From Nemertoderma westbladi (lineage: Eukaryota > Xenacoelomorpha > Nemertodermatida > Nemertodermatidae), in NCBI GenBank assembly GCA_032718475.1, contig JAUCBJ010005476.1, positions 1 through 56,552 on the forward strand: a stretch of DNA of 56,552 nucleotides, given 5' to 3'. Below are positions 10,325 through 21,124 of the stretch, one piece after another. The position numbers were made by a program, and so were the translations under genes. A model generated the notes under the pieces. It saw only the letters and a list, made by a program, of their open reading frames with translations, was not told where the DNA came from and searched no databases. The first letter of the stretch is position 1. Each line of letters begins with the position of its first letter.

Positions 10325-12719
10325 TTGGTTTAAAACAAATTATTCGAGATTCTACCAGAATTACCAGTAAAACTTCTACTTTACTAGATCACATCCTTTG
10401 TAATAATACCGATATTATTTCTCAATCTGGGGTTTTACCTATAGGTCTAAACGATCATTTTATAGTTTTTTGCACAAGAAAGACACAAAAATCTTTTTTC
10501 GGGGATAATAAAACAGTAACAGTTAGGTCTATGAAAAATTACAGCAAGGAACGCTCTTTAAGTTTGTTAGTTAATTCTGACTGGGAACCCTGTTTTAAGG
10601 CCGCTGACATTAACCATGCATACACTGTTTTTAAAGATATATTTTTTTAAAGGCACTTAATACTGTAGCACCAATTAAAGAAATTAGTCTTAAACAACGC
10701 ACTGAGCCCTGGATGACCTCGGGTATTCTTAGTAATATCAGAGAAAGAGATAACTTTTGTATAAATTTAGGATATTTATTTAAATACCGTGTTTTAGCTG
10801 ATTATAATAATTACTGCAAATATAGAAACCTTGTCCAACGGGAAATAAAAAAAGCGAAATCTGAATATTTGTACAACAAAATAAGTGAGAATAAAGATAA
10901 TCCTAAAAGTCTATGGTCTACCCTTAAATCTTTAGGTTATAAAAACCTTAAATCTAAATCGAATATTGTTCTGCAAGATAACGGTGAGCTGATTCATGAT
11001 CATACTCTAGTTAGTAATTTATTTAATAATTATTTTACTAATGTTGCCTCTAATTTAGTTAAGAAGTTACCGTTATCAAGTAATAAATATAGTATAGGGT
11101 CCGAAACTCTAAATAATTTGTATTTAGAAAAGTTACAAAATTCAGAAAAGTTATTTTTAAAACCCGTTTCTGAGGATTTCGTTTTTCAAAATCTACTTAG
11201 CCTATCAGCCTCAAAAAGTACCGGTCTAGACCTAATACCTGCCCGTTTTCTTAAGGATGGTACTGAAGTACTTAAAGTGCCTGTTACTCTATCGTAGATA
11301 ATGTAGTACCAGACGAACTGAAATCAGCTAAGGTTGTTCCTCTGTATAAAAAGATAGTAAAGTAGAACCCTGTAATTACAGACCTGTTAGTATCTTAAGT
11401 ATTGTATCTAAAATTCTAGAACGTTCTGTTTTTCTACAGCTGGAAGCACATCTTAGTAGGCTAATTCTGATCTATGAACTTCAGTCCGGTTTTCGTAAAT
11501 CATATTCTACAGACACCTGCCTTATTAACTTAACTGATACAATTATATGTAATAACGCAAAGGGTTTATATACTGGTATGGTAATGTTGGACCTACAAAA
11601 GGCTTTTGATACTGTAGATCACGAAATTCTGATTGGTAAGTTAGGCCTGATGGGTGTAGGTTCTATAGACTGCTCCAAGTCCTACCTGTCAGACAGAGGT
11701 CAATCTGTAGTCATTAGCAAATCGCAGTCTACTGTACAAGAGATTACCTGTGGTGTACCGTAAGGTAGTATATTAGGTCCTCTGCTTTTTGTATGCTATG
11801 TAAATGATATGCTAAGTAGTATAGATCCCGATTTTAAACTCATTTTATATGCTGACGACAGTGCTCTTATTTTCTCTCATAAAGATCCTATCCATATTTC
11901 CCAAAAGTTAAGTACAGTTCTAGAATCCTGTAATGAGTGGTTGGTTGATAATAAGCTATCCATTCACTACGTACGGTAAGACTGAAAGTATTTTGTTTGG
12001 TTCCAAAAGAAAGTTAAAGAAGGTAACTAAGTTTGAAGTCACTAGTAATGGACATAAGATTGAAAATAAAAAGGAAGTTAAATATTTAGGCGCCACATTT
12101 GATAACTGCTTATCAGGAGAAAGCACAGTGAAAAATATTTTCTCGAAAGTTAATAGTAGGCTTAGGTTTCTATACAGAAATAAAAATAGTTTGAACACCG
12201 ACTCCCGCAAGTTACTTTGCACTTCTTTAATACAGTGTCACATGGACTATGCGTGCTCTTCTTGGTATGAAGGCTTAACCAAACAGCTTAAATGTAAATT
12301 ACAAGTAGCTCAGAATAAAGTAGTACGATTTATTAAAGGCTACAAACCTAGGCACCACCTAACTCCGGATGACTTTTGTGAATCTGGACTACTTAACTTA
12401 GATAGTAGAGTTAAGCAGCTACGCCTTAACCATGTGCATAAAGTGTATAATGGTAAATGTCCCAATTACCTAAAACAAAAATTCAACAGAGTATGCGATA
12501 CACACTCTTCAGTACCAGAGCTAGTGCTTCAAACTTTTACCTCCCGAATTGTAAATCCTTTGAATCTGATACTTTATTTTTTAACGGCATTAAAAATTGG
12601 AACGCTCTGCCTAATGAAATTAAAAACCTAGATAATCAACATTCTTTTAAATCTGCAGTTAAATCTCACCTCCGTGTGCAATGTAAAAATAGGTACAATA
12701 GTCCTACAGTAAGTTATTA
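10325..12719 (+). pseudogene. LINE ORF2 (endonuclease tail plus reverse transcriptase)
   Basis: In order: an endonuclease tail (LLDHILCNNTDIISQSGV, then LPIGLNDHF, which holds the SDH-like block with an N), a linker EPWMTSGILSNIRERD, RT blocks STGLDLIPARFLKDG, NYRPVSILSIVSKILER and MLDLQKAFDTVDHEIL, the catalytic LYADDSALIF with YADD at 11848-11859, and a C-terminal domain ending near 12719. The gene is dead: a TAA at 11761-11763 replaces the Gln codon after CGVP, and at least three frameshifts separate the frames at 10713-11297, 11335-11760 and 11933-12631. The 3' portion continues in yet another frame at 12457-12720 (FFNGIKNWNALPNEIK). Confidence 0.85.
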
Positions 12720-13045
12720 GTTTATTAATTATTTACTATTTATACTGTAATTACGTTTTATAATAAATTGTTCTGTACATTACATCTTTATCGTTGAGTC
12801 GGGCATTGTCACGCTCTCGGTAAAGTTGTACATGTACATAGTGTAATTACGTTTTATATTGGTTTTAGGTTAGCATAGTGTAATATTGTATTTGTAACCA
12901 AGTAACATAAAGGACCCCCTTGGAAATAAGCTGCAAAGCTTTAGGGGTAATCCTATATGTTATGTTGAACAATACTTTTATACCGGTACATTGTTTGGTG
13001 TATTTGTTATTGTTTTTACATAATGTATAAACAAATCTATCTATG
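10325..13045 (+). mobile_element. 5'-truncated CR1/L2-like LINE
   Basis: The element starts inside the endonuclease C-terminal region and runs through the reverse transcriptase and a roughly 330-bp 3' UTR. The UTR includes GGACCCCCTTGGAAATAAGC and ends at an ATCT-type tail near 13045 (AAATCTATCTATG). A 365-bp copy of the same 3' end sits at 42216-42580 with a longer ATCT tail, which confirms the terminus. Ending in a short tandem repeat instead of poly(A) is usual in the CR1/L2 group. Confidence 0.8.
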
Positions 13046-13079
13046 TCTGTGAAGTAGATAATGTTAAACATTGTTGTTA

Positions 13080-13544
13080 GCAGCTATAATCATATCCCTA
13101 CTATAAATTTCGTATTCTCATCACCGAAAAAGATTTCATTTTCCATCATCACAAAATCTAGCGCCTCATCTGCATTATAAAATATCTGTTTATGAGCCAT
13201 AGTCCAGTAATGTTCAACCATATGATGCTGTAAAAGCAAAAAAATATGTAAAATGTAACAAATGTAATTTTAAAAATCCCACTACACCTAGTTAATATCA
13301 ATTTAACTGTATACCCAATAGGAAAGAATAAACTAATTTCTGAGGATGTGGGTTAACTGGTTTTTGTAAAATGCCACTACATATGTTTCAGTATAGTCTA
13401 TCCAACAACATGTGGGATAACTGGTTTCTGCAAAATAGAAAACTTAGTTATTGCAATATGTGGGTTAACTTTTTCTTCAATTTCTAGGCCTTTACGTTGT
13501 TGTATGGTCTCCAAAATTCACATGCTCATACTTAATGGCTAAGT
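13080..13544. other. Non-coding stretch with repeated GTTAACTGGTTT motifs
   Basis: No gene. Three related motifs, GGGTTAACTGGTTT, GGATAACTGGTTTCTGCA and GGGTTAACTTTTTC, lie near 13348, 13424 and 13468 and match the terminal repeat of the MITE-like element at 9728-9949. Confidence 0.45.
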
Positions 13545-13910
13545 ATAAGCTGTTACATCTCTGGATATCACCAGATGGAGAAAACAGCCTCGAAATAGTG
13601 TGAACCCGAAAAGAAGTTGCAGACCTGAATACTCAGCTTGAATACGTTCCTCGCACACATCGCGGATTTTACATTGATTTGATTGAATGCAACTCTTTGA
13701 GTGATAATACTGATATAGACTAAGCACCTAAACTAAACACCAATGTATACTCTACTGCTGGCGAATCGACTAACTCTCCCATTTATTTTATACATGTTTG
13801 TGTAATTTTATTAAAACTGGGTAAAACTATATTGGTAAGAAATTTAAAATTAAAACTGTGTTGTTTTAACAATATAATACAGACTAGCTGAATGAAAAAT
13901 AATTTTGTTC
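13545..13910 (+). repeat. Dispersed repeat R1, copy A
   Basis: About 365 bp that recur at 15076-15470 with roughly 93% identity by eye, in the same orientation. This copy has lost or gained several bases in its coding part relative to copy B, so its frame is broken. Both contain CACCTAAACTAAACACCAAT after the stop codon and a shared 3' non-coding tail. Confidence 0.85.
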
Positions 13911-14254
13911 TGATGATAATGATGGTGATCGGTTTGCACTGGTAACATAGCACCCCAAGATCTCCTGGTCAGCACAATTTCAACATATTTAAAGCTTCTA
14001 TACTGAAACTATATAGAACATTAACTATACATAGTTATAGATGCTGTGATGCTTTCTATCTATCCACTGAGAAGTCCAAAGTGATAAAAAAAGCCTTATA
14101 TCTTTTTACACGCCATCTTATGTGCATATTAGGTTACATAACTTTTGTAAAGCAATTCCACACACATCTGCCAAAGATTGTTACATTAAATTCGAATTAT
14201 TAATCTTCGTTCTATATCCCTCAATGAGTTTGACATAATGTTTCTGTACACAAA

Positions 14255-14515
14255 ACATTCCCTGTGAGGACCAGCCATGCATAATCTTGTGCTTTGTTTG
14301 GCAGCCTCGCGGAGGTGAATGAGTATGGCAACCCATGACTTTCTTGAGACGCATCTTAAAGGACACTGGCCTCAAAGATGCGGATGATCTAGCACATGTC
14401 ATGGGTGATAGGGAGTTCTGGCAGCACAATTTTGTCGACAGCTGGCACAGCATTCTTGAAAATGCAGCTGGAATGCAGCATGCCAATCCTAGTAGTATAT
14501 TGCTTATAAAGAAAC
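14255..14515 (+). mobile_element. RTE-type LINE 3' fragment
   Basis: The translation MTFLRRILKDTGLKDADDLA, followed by HVMGDREFW, matches the C-terminus of the RTE copy at 34976-35881. Upstream bases carry the preceding ...EDQP and WQP-rich segment in broken frame. The 3' end is ATCCTAGTAGTA, the same TAG-repeat tail seen in the two RTE copies in the BEL element. Everything 5' of the RT C-terminus is missing, as is usual for truncated LINE insertions. Confidence 0.8.
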
Positions 14516-14613
14516 TGTTGCGATCATATAAAAGCCCATTACAAAAGGGAGAGAGGTGGGTACATGAAATGGGAGGCAAAATTATAGGGGCTTCTAAAAT
14601 ATGATAGTGTTCT

Positions 14614-14828
14614 GTCCTCTTGTCTGTTCAGTTCATATTCTAAGAAATCTGCAGACTCAATTGTTATATTGTCTAATTCTAATGGTCAAATCGGAATAAT
14701 CGAACAGATTGATTCTGATGACAAAATAATAACTTTTCATTCATTTTCAATCAAAAGCGAGTTGTTCACCCAGCCAGTAAACTCGAGATACTCAAGTGGA
14801 TTAAATTTCGCCTCTCACGGCTATCATT
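14614..14828 (+). pseudogene. Unclassified coding remnant, possibly a transposase C-terminus
   Basis: One frame is open for about 70 codons and reads KKSADSIVILSNSNGQIGII followed by an acidic segment and FHSFSIKSELFTQPV. Style and size resemble the C-terminal beta-rich tails of large animal DNA transposases, but I cannot name the family. It lies between the RTE fragment and repeat R1 copy B, and may belong to the same decayed gene as 14920-15248. Confidence 0.3.
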
Positions 14829-14919
14829 GACAACATTGATAACAGTTTCAGCATTTCAATGGGCCTTCTCAAAGGAACGCTTCTTCCCAAGTAGATGATG
14901 TTAGTTTGATGGAAATATA

Positions 14920-15248
14920 ATATAGCTGGGAAACAAGTTAGATTTAGAGACAGTTCATATTCAGGAGGTTTCATATTGTGGAATTTGGCTCATATAAGTA
15001 TAAACACAGCCGGTGGGAAGATGCATCATTCCAGGAAATTAAAAATAAGGAGGAAAATAAATTTTGAACCAGAAGCTATTTCGTCTCTGGATATCACCAT
15101 AGGGAGGAAACAGCCTCGAAATGGTGTGAACCCGAAGAATTTGGCAGACCTGAAAACTCAGCTTGAATACGTTCCTCGCATACATCGCGGATTTTACATT
15201 GATTTGATTGAAAGCAACTCTATGAGTGATAATACTGATATAGACTAA
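14920..15248 (+). pseudogene. Coding remnant ending in repeat R1 copy B
   Basis: A frame open from about 14926 reads GKQVRFRDSSYSGGFILWNL and continues through a basic segment (KLKIRRKINFEPEA) to a C-terminal LEYVPRIHRGFYIDLIESNS and an acidic tail DNTDID before the stop at 15248. It has no ATG start in reach, so it is a terminal exon or a fragment. The last 170 bases are the coding part of repeat R1; copy A encodes the same tail with frameshifts. I do not recognise the family. Confidence 0.35.
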
Positions 15249-15470
15249 GCACCTAAACTAAACACCAATTTATACTGTACTGCTGGAGAATTGACTAACT
15301 CTCCCATTTATTTTATACATGTTTGTGTAATTTTATTAAAACTGGGTAAAACTGTATTGGTAAGAAATTTAAAATTAAAACTGTGTTGTTTTAACAACAT
15401 AATACAGACTAGCTGAATGAAAAATAATTTTGTTCTGATGATAAGGATGATGATCGGATAATACTCATAT
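15076..15470 (+). repeat. Dispersed repeat R1, copy B
   Basis: Direct copy of 13545-13910, starting near TCTCTGGATATCACCA and ending near GATGATCGGA. Here the coding part is open, whereas copy A is frameshifted. Confidence 0.85.
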
Positions 15471-16056
15471 GATCGGACTACATAGTAATATCAGGTATTC
15501 ATTGTGAAAAGTAGAATATAAAAATCTTAAAAAAAAAATCTTTAAAGTCGATTTAATCAAAACGTCATTTTGTATATAACATGTTGTTGCTCCGAGGGCT
15601 GAATTGGAGAACTGTAACATTAATTAATAAATATAAACAGATTGTATGAGTTTTACTACAGTATCACTACAGTATAAAACTTAAGTGCAGAACATAAAAA
15701 TAAAAATTAAGAAAGTTTTAAAATAGTGCAGAAAAAAAAATGTGTTTATCGGAAATTTTTCTATAGGTAAAAAGCCAGTGAGTGAATCATGATGTGGCTC
15801 AGGTTTAGATATATTGGCCAAACTTTATTGAGTTTTGGATTCGGGTGGATTTCAGGGTTAAAAGTATCATTATCTCAGTGCTCCCAGTTGCTACTTTTTT
15901 ACCTTTTTTACCTTTTTTCTAGCCATTTACCTTTTTTACCTTTTTTTTAACAACCCCAGATGATATTGATATATCAATATGTAAAGTCGTGTTATACAAT
16001 CTTAATGGTACAGGCGCATTTCCAATTTATATTATTTATCCAAATATTACTAGTAG
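15471..16056. other. Non-coding stretch with T-rich repeats
   Basis: No gene seen. A pyrimidine-rich run of CTTTTTTACC-type units spans about 15892-15951; a similar short run occurs at 17588-17645. Confidence 0.5.
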
Positions 16057-16889
16057 GACTACAGTTGTATGGCCAATAGGCCTACTCATTCTGTTTTTCT
16101 GTTTGGTACACAGTACTGCAGTACACACTCAAACTCAGTCTGTCAATACTCAATAGGCGTACAGAAACTGAAAGATATCAGTGAGTCTGTTCTGTAGGCT
16201 GTATAATGTTTTGATTTGATTTGATGTATTCATACTGTATTAGGCAGCACTACCGTCTACTGTCACACTGTACAGTTGTACTGCATTCTGGCATTATCTG
16301 GCATTATAATTATAAGTTTATAATATTAAATATTATGACTACAGTTGTATGGCCAATAGGCCTACTCATTCTGTTTTTCTGTTTGGTACACAGTACTGCA
16401 GTACACACTCAGACTCAGTCTGTCAATACTCAATAGGCGTACAGAAACTGAAAGATATCAGTGAGTCTGTTCTGTAGGCTGTATAATGTTTTGATTTGAT
16501 TTGATGTATTCATACTGTATTAGGCAGCACTACCGTCTACTGTCACACTGTACAGTTGTACTGCATTCTGGCATTATCTGGCATTATAATTATAACTTTA
16601 TAATATTAAATATTATGACTACAGTTGTATGGCCAATAGGCCTACTCATTCTGTTTTTCTGTTTGGTACACAGTACTGCACTACACACTCAGACTCAGTC
16701 TGTCAATACTCAATAGGCGTACAGAAACTGAAAGATATCAGTGAGTCTGTTCTGTAGGCTGTATAATGTTTTGATTTGATTTGATGTATTCATACTGTAT
16801 TAGGCAGCAGCACTACCGTCTACTGTCACACTGTACAGTTGTACTGCATTCTGGCATTATCTGGCATTATAATTATAACTTTATAATAT
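16057..16889. repeat. 280-bp tandem repeat, three units
   Basis: Units start at 16057, 16337 and 16617 with the sequence GACTACAGTTGTATGGCCAA. They differ by only a few substitutions, and the third has a 3-bp CAG insertion near 16807. Each unit contains the palindrome TAGGCCTA and a TTTGATTTGATTTGATG stretch. The identical short open frames in each unit arise simply from the repetition and are not evidence for genes. The array ends abruptly at 16889, where a coding remnant begins. Confidence 0.95.
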
Positions 16890-16950
16890 CCATCATCCAT
16901 GAAGAGGTCAACAATCATTGGATTGCGACACTGCCAAGAGGCAGTGAAAT

Positions 16951-16975
16951 GGGGGGGGGGGGGGGGGGGGGGGGG
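16951..16975. repeat. 25-nt G homopolymer
   Basis: An uninterrupted run of 25 G between the end of the 280-bp array and a coiled-coil coding remnant. It would encode polyglycine in one frame, but the translation changes character across it, so it probably lies at a break. Confidence 0.9.
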
Positions 16976-16976
16976 T

Positions 16977-17435
16977 GCACACAATGTCGCTTTCACCAGC
17001 GACCTTCTTGCATCTGCCTCTAAGGCATGGGCTGCCTATAATGTTGAGCGTCTACAAGAAGCAGCGTATAAATTTGAAACTAAAAAAGCTGCCGAAACAA
17101 AGCGGCTTTTAGATGAAGAAAGCGAGCGTGAACTGCAAGTAAGAGCGGAGCTTAAACTCCGCAAATCATCTCTGACAAAGAAGCATAATACTATCACGAA
17201 CCTGTGTGTCTCTGTATAAACGATGATTAGAGTCGCTGATAGTCAACTGGCTTCTGCTCTGGCCAGTTGCGACTTGACCTCAGCTTCAATTGCGAATAAA
17301 TCCCGTGCGTCAGCAGATACTCAACTCAAAGACCATCAAAATGTATTGTGCTCTATTGCAAAGGAACTTTCTGATATAGATGTGAAGCTGGCTACTTCGA
17401 GCAGCAGGAAAAGGCAACGAGTTGATAAGGATTAG
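16977..17435 (+). pseudogene. Coiled-coil protein 3' remnant with an internal stop
   Basis: The frame entering after the G tract reads ASASKAWAAYNVERLQEAA and then a charged, heptad-like stretch rich in K, E, R and A (AAETKRLLDEESERELQVRA), so a coiled coil is likely. A TAA at 17217-17219 interrupts it and the same frame resumes at once with MIRVADSQLASALASC and ends in a basic, NLS-like RKRQRVDKD. I read this as the C-terminal part of one protein with a nonsense mutation. Just 5' of the G tract a different frame reads IHEEVNNHWIATL, which loosely resembles a Ulp1-like protease segment found in some large DNA transposons. The family is not identified. Confidence 0.4.
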
Positions 17436-17874
17436 TTTAGTTAGGTGCCCTAATAAACTGATATGTTAACATAATGAATGATTATATTGGATTTGTTAAT
17501 ATGATATATAACATCTATCTCAAAATGTAATATTTGTTTTCTGGATACGGTTTGGATATGGATACTGGGTATAGGTTTGATTTTTAACCACCTTTTTTTT
17601 ACCTTTTTTTATGACCCATGTTTACATTTTCACCTTTTTTTTTGGTGGAAATTCTCCCTGGGAGGGCTGTTATCTGTAAAATTAAGATTTTTAATCAAAG
17701 CCTTGAAATGCTTTATAAGCATACAGTCTTTAAAAATCGGGGTAGCTACCACCGGATGTTTTGTCCAGTACATCCAATAGTCCTGTTTATTTATAATGCC
17801 TAAAAGCATTGTAAGCCTTCCTTCCTTCCTTCCTTCCACTGCATAGGGCCTAGCAATAGCAAGAGTCACCCATA
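17436..17874. other. Non-coding spacer with CCTT microsatellite
   Basis: No gene seen. A (CCTT)n run at 17816-17838 lies 37 bases upstream of the next start codon, near where the 5' boundary of the retrocopy-like unit might be. T-rich runs lie at 17588-17645. Confidence 0.5.
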
Positions 17875-19728
17875 ATGGCATCAAATCAAGAAGTTAATAC
17901 ATCCCCTACGGTTGATCCGGATGTTTGTATGGTGGAGAAAGATGAGCCGATGCAAGGAACATCGTCGGAGAAAAGACCCAGTTCAAACGGAGCGTCCAAC
18001 TCCTCAGGGAAGAAAATGTTTCAACCGAGCCGCATGGCTCCTATGACTATTCTGCTGGACATTAATCAAGCGACGCCTATCGATGAAATACTGGAAATGA
18101 TAGTTACGGTTGACGATGCAGCCCTAGTGCATACTCATCTAACTAACAACATGCCTGGATGGCCGCAGAGTGACAAAGATAAACGTGTAACAGGGTATGA
18201 GCTGTTGATGAGCATCTCAAAGAGCATGATGGCGCTGATAAGCAATCGGCAAATTCTGGGGACGATCTTTGAAACCGGGATTGACGTTATGATGCTTGTA
18301 AAAAGGGCATGGGGCCTAGTTAGAATGGTGGAAGGCAATCTACAGGTAATTGTCCCCGAAAATAAAATGAAGGTCGAGGATGCCAAATCAAAATGGCAAC
18401 GGAACGGTGTGAGTGCTGAAGAAAGAACTGATAAAAAGTGGGATGAGTACTTGACCAATTACCCAGGAGAGGCTCTTTACGAGGACTCTGAAGACATTTT
18501 CTACCAGACCATAAGGCTTATTTCAGCTGATAGCAAAGTGACCATTCGCAAACTGAACATAAGTTCGGTTGCCAAGGTTATATTATCGGTGATCAAATCT
18601 CCCCGAGATTTTCGGTTCGGCGACTATGGTCCCAACGCCACAGAGGCGGAGTATTTAAAGAAAAGGTTGGAGACATTAGACAAAGGACTAGGGCTCTTTT
18701 CAGAAATTGCAACAAGATACCGGGCATTAGTAAACCCGACAAGGATGAATCTAACAAACGACTCAGCTATGAAGGTGAGAGACGCCCTGAGAGTGTTTGG
18801 TATAAAGGGCTGTGCCCTCGGCAAGAACGATCAAATAAAATACCAAAAGAACCTTGGTTTAGTCTACAAGCTTAAAGCCTTAAGCTCCCATCGAGGGAAG
18901 GTAAATCTTAAAAGACTGAACAACAACTCAGTGGGGAAAAAGGGGGGGCGTCGGGTACTAGGTAAAGACACCGCAAAAACTCAGGTGGCTGCAGTGAACA
19001 AAGCAGGGGCTACCAAGGCAGCCAAGGTGATAAGCGGGCTTATGGACTGCTCGGTGAGAGCTGAGCAAAAAGAGTTGATAAGAACATTCGGGCAGGAAAT
19101 GCCAAAAATGGAAAACGATGACTTTAAAAATGGCTTATCATTCATCCTTCAATCCTTTGCTACGTTCCTACCAAAGTCCCAAGAAAGAGGTTGTCCTACT
19201 CTGGATGTTAGATGCATGTATGGACAATCTTAATGTAATTGGAGATTTAGTCGGGTTCGAAAAGGGCGCTTTCAGATGTCGGGCAGAACTTCCAGTAAAG
19301 TCGAAGTTGGATCTCGGAAGGATCAATAATCAACCGGCAACGTTGCATGAACACCCATTCATACATAAGTGGGCAGCCCCGTTGAAGGGGTCCGCGACCA
19401 AATCGCAAACTGTTTCAAGGGACTTTATTGTCATCCCTTCTTGCCACTTTCCACGTATAAATTCCAATAAAATCAAAGGAAATCAGCATTGCTCACGTCT
19501 TTCAGTACCTGCAAGGCACGGGTTGCAGATCTCGTCGACAAAGAAATGCAAGACATTCGCAGCAGGAAAGTAACGGACGCCCAGTTCGATGGCGACAAGA
19601 TGTATACCTTTAATGTTGACAAACCGACTGGGAACATTGAAATTACTACCGGACCAATGCCGACTGCAAAAAAGTGGGCGATCAAAACCTGGCTATCTGG
19701 ACTGGAGCCTGAGGAAGAGGCGAAATAG
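17875..19728 (+). pseudogene. Unrecognised long intronless frame, two frameshifts, poly(A) downstream
   Basis: From ATG 17875 a 452-codon frame runs to 19233. Coding character then moves to another frame near 19185 and back near 19490, ending at a stop at 19728, so the ancestral protein was probably about 615 residues. The first 55 residues are polar and probably disordered; the rest looks globular and mostly helical, with a Lys/Arg-rich region around residues 330-390. I see no catalytic motif, zinc site or membrane segment. GC content is clearly higher than in the flanks. The lack of introns, the frameshifts and a 17-A tract 125 bases after the stop suggest an mRNA copied into the genome by LINE machinery. 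It could be a host retropseudogene or a non-retroviral RNA-virus gene such as a nucleoprotein; I cannot tell which. Confidence 0.6.
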
Positions 19729-19853
19729 ACTTTTGCACGAATTAACTGCTATCTGTGCTTTATTTACGGTCGAACTTATCATAAACTTTATTATGCAATG
19801 TATATCTATGCAGTAATATGTAAAATGGCGTTAAGAGCCAAATATATTAATTT

Positions 19854-19870
19854 AAAAAAAAAAAAAAAAA
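19854..19870 (+). other. Poly(A) tract, candidate 3' end of a retrocopy
   Basis: Seventeen consecutive A follow ATATTAATTT. No canonical AATAAA lies 10-30 bases upstream. Together with the intronless frame it suggests a retrotransposed 3' end. Confidence 0.5.
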
Positions 19871-20033
19871 GTGGTGGGCTGCTGGGAGACCAACCGGAAC
19901 CAGCGCAGTGGTTCTTCTGGGGCCCGTAGCCCTCCCCTCAGGGTCACCACCGTCAACTTCAAGCAAATCGGGCAGCTGTGCTTGGGCTGCCCGACTATGC
20001 TGAGGTCGACGGTGGACGCTGACACATCCATCT
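19871..20033 (+). other. GC-rich block with strong stem potential
   Basis: About 160 bases directly after the poly(A) are far richer in GC than the flanks. GTGGTG at 19871 can pair with CACCAC near 19946, enclosing GGGGCCC and CCCTCCCC runs. A second stem pairs CCACCGTC near 19947 with GACGGTGG near 20008, enclosing a perfect CGGGCAGC/GCTGCCCG hairpin near 19968-19991. No open frame explains it. It could be a structured RNA, a ribozyme-bearing or SINE-like element end, or the 5' part of another insertion; none of these is shown. Confidence 0.4.
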
Positions 20034-21120
20034 TCTTCTTTGATTAACCCATATCAGCGTTTAAACTAGTTAATTAATTAATTAAAGAAGGTTGGTTGGT
20101 TGTAGCAGAGTCAGTCAGTCCAGCAGTCAGTTGCAAAGTTTTCTGCAGTAATGCACGCAATGCAAAGACTGAAATAATTATTTATTCATTGAATGAATAA
20201 ATAAATTCGATTTAAATTAAATGAATAAACAAAACCATTTACATTACATCATTAATTACAGTTGCAACAGCTCATCTCCAAATTATTTAATTAATATCAC
20301 CTGGCAGCAATACCCAAGCTGAATATTTATTTATTTGTACTTCCCTCCTATTAATTTCCTAATTGATTTTGTATATCATTACCCTTAATTAAGATATAAA
20401 CTTGCATGCAGCTCATCTGCCAGGTCACTTATATACATGATGTAGAGAGAGGGTGTGCTAGGGCGTCTGCTTGTTTAGCTCCTCTGTGCTGTCGTATAGC
20501 GTCTAGTAATATTCCACCATCCGATATACAGAGATTCTATGATATACAGACATTCCATGCCATGGGGCTTATAATTATAACCAAGAATATTACCATAGTC
20601 ATACTATTCTATTTCAGTATTGTATCTGATTAAGATTGGATAATTGATTCAATACTAAAGTTAATATACATCCTCTATTTGATCCAAATAGATTAGGATT
20701 TTCATCACTTGTTGTTCCTATGATGGATTCGAAATCACCCCTTTCCCCACCAAGCAGCCAAGTACACTCCTTGTGGCACCTGTGTCAGAAGGTGAATATT
20801 TGATCTAGAACAAATTGAAACAAATTGGATACCCAAGGCGGACCGTTATATTATAATGCCCAAAACGTGTGAAATATCTTTTAAAATATGTGAAATAGCA
20901 TCTCAGGTACATTATAGCCAAAACTAAACCTTTTTGAACTCTGGGAGTGAGAAAATCGAACAGTTGTCCGAATACCGTATGGGAGGGAGGGAGGTGTTAA
21001 ATAAATTGCATTTTTTTTGTTTTTTTTTAGGGACCTATCATCAGCATTTACATTCGTTATAATGCAATGGCGAGAAAATGGCGTTATAATGCGATGCCAA
21101 GAAGTTCCTTTATTAATGGT
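20034..21120. other. Non-coding AT-rich spacer
   Basis: No gene supported. The stretch holds TTAA-rich and short palindromic AT sequences (near 20160-20215) and a repeated TTATAATGC motif at about 20852, 21057 and 21084. The left end of MULE-1 should lie here or slightly further right, but I could not find a match to its right terminus. Confidence 0.45.
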
Positions 21121-21124
21121 CATA

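Noticed and set aside
16221-17023. Repeated 71-80-residue frames as a small gene family
   Set aside because: They are the same segment of a 280-bp tandem repeat read three times; there is no coding signature beyond the repetition.
18135-18824. Minus-strand frames of 107 and 66 residues opposite the 17.9 kb frame
   Set aside because: They are antisense shadows of the long plus-strand coding region and have biased composition.
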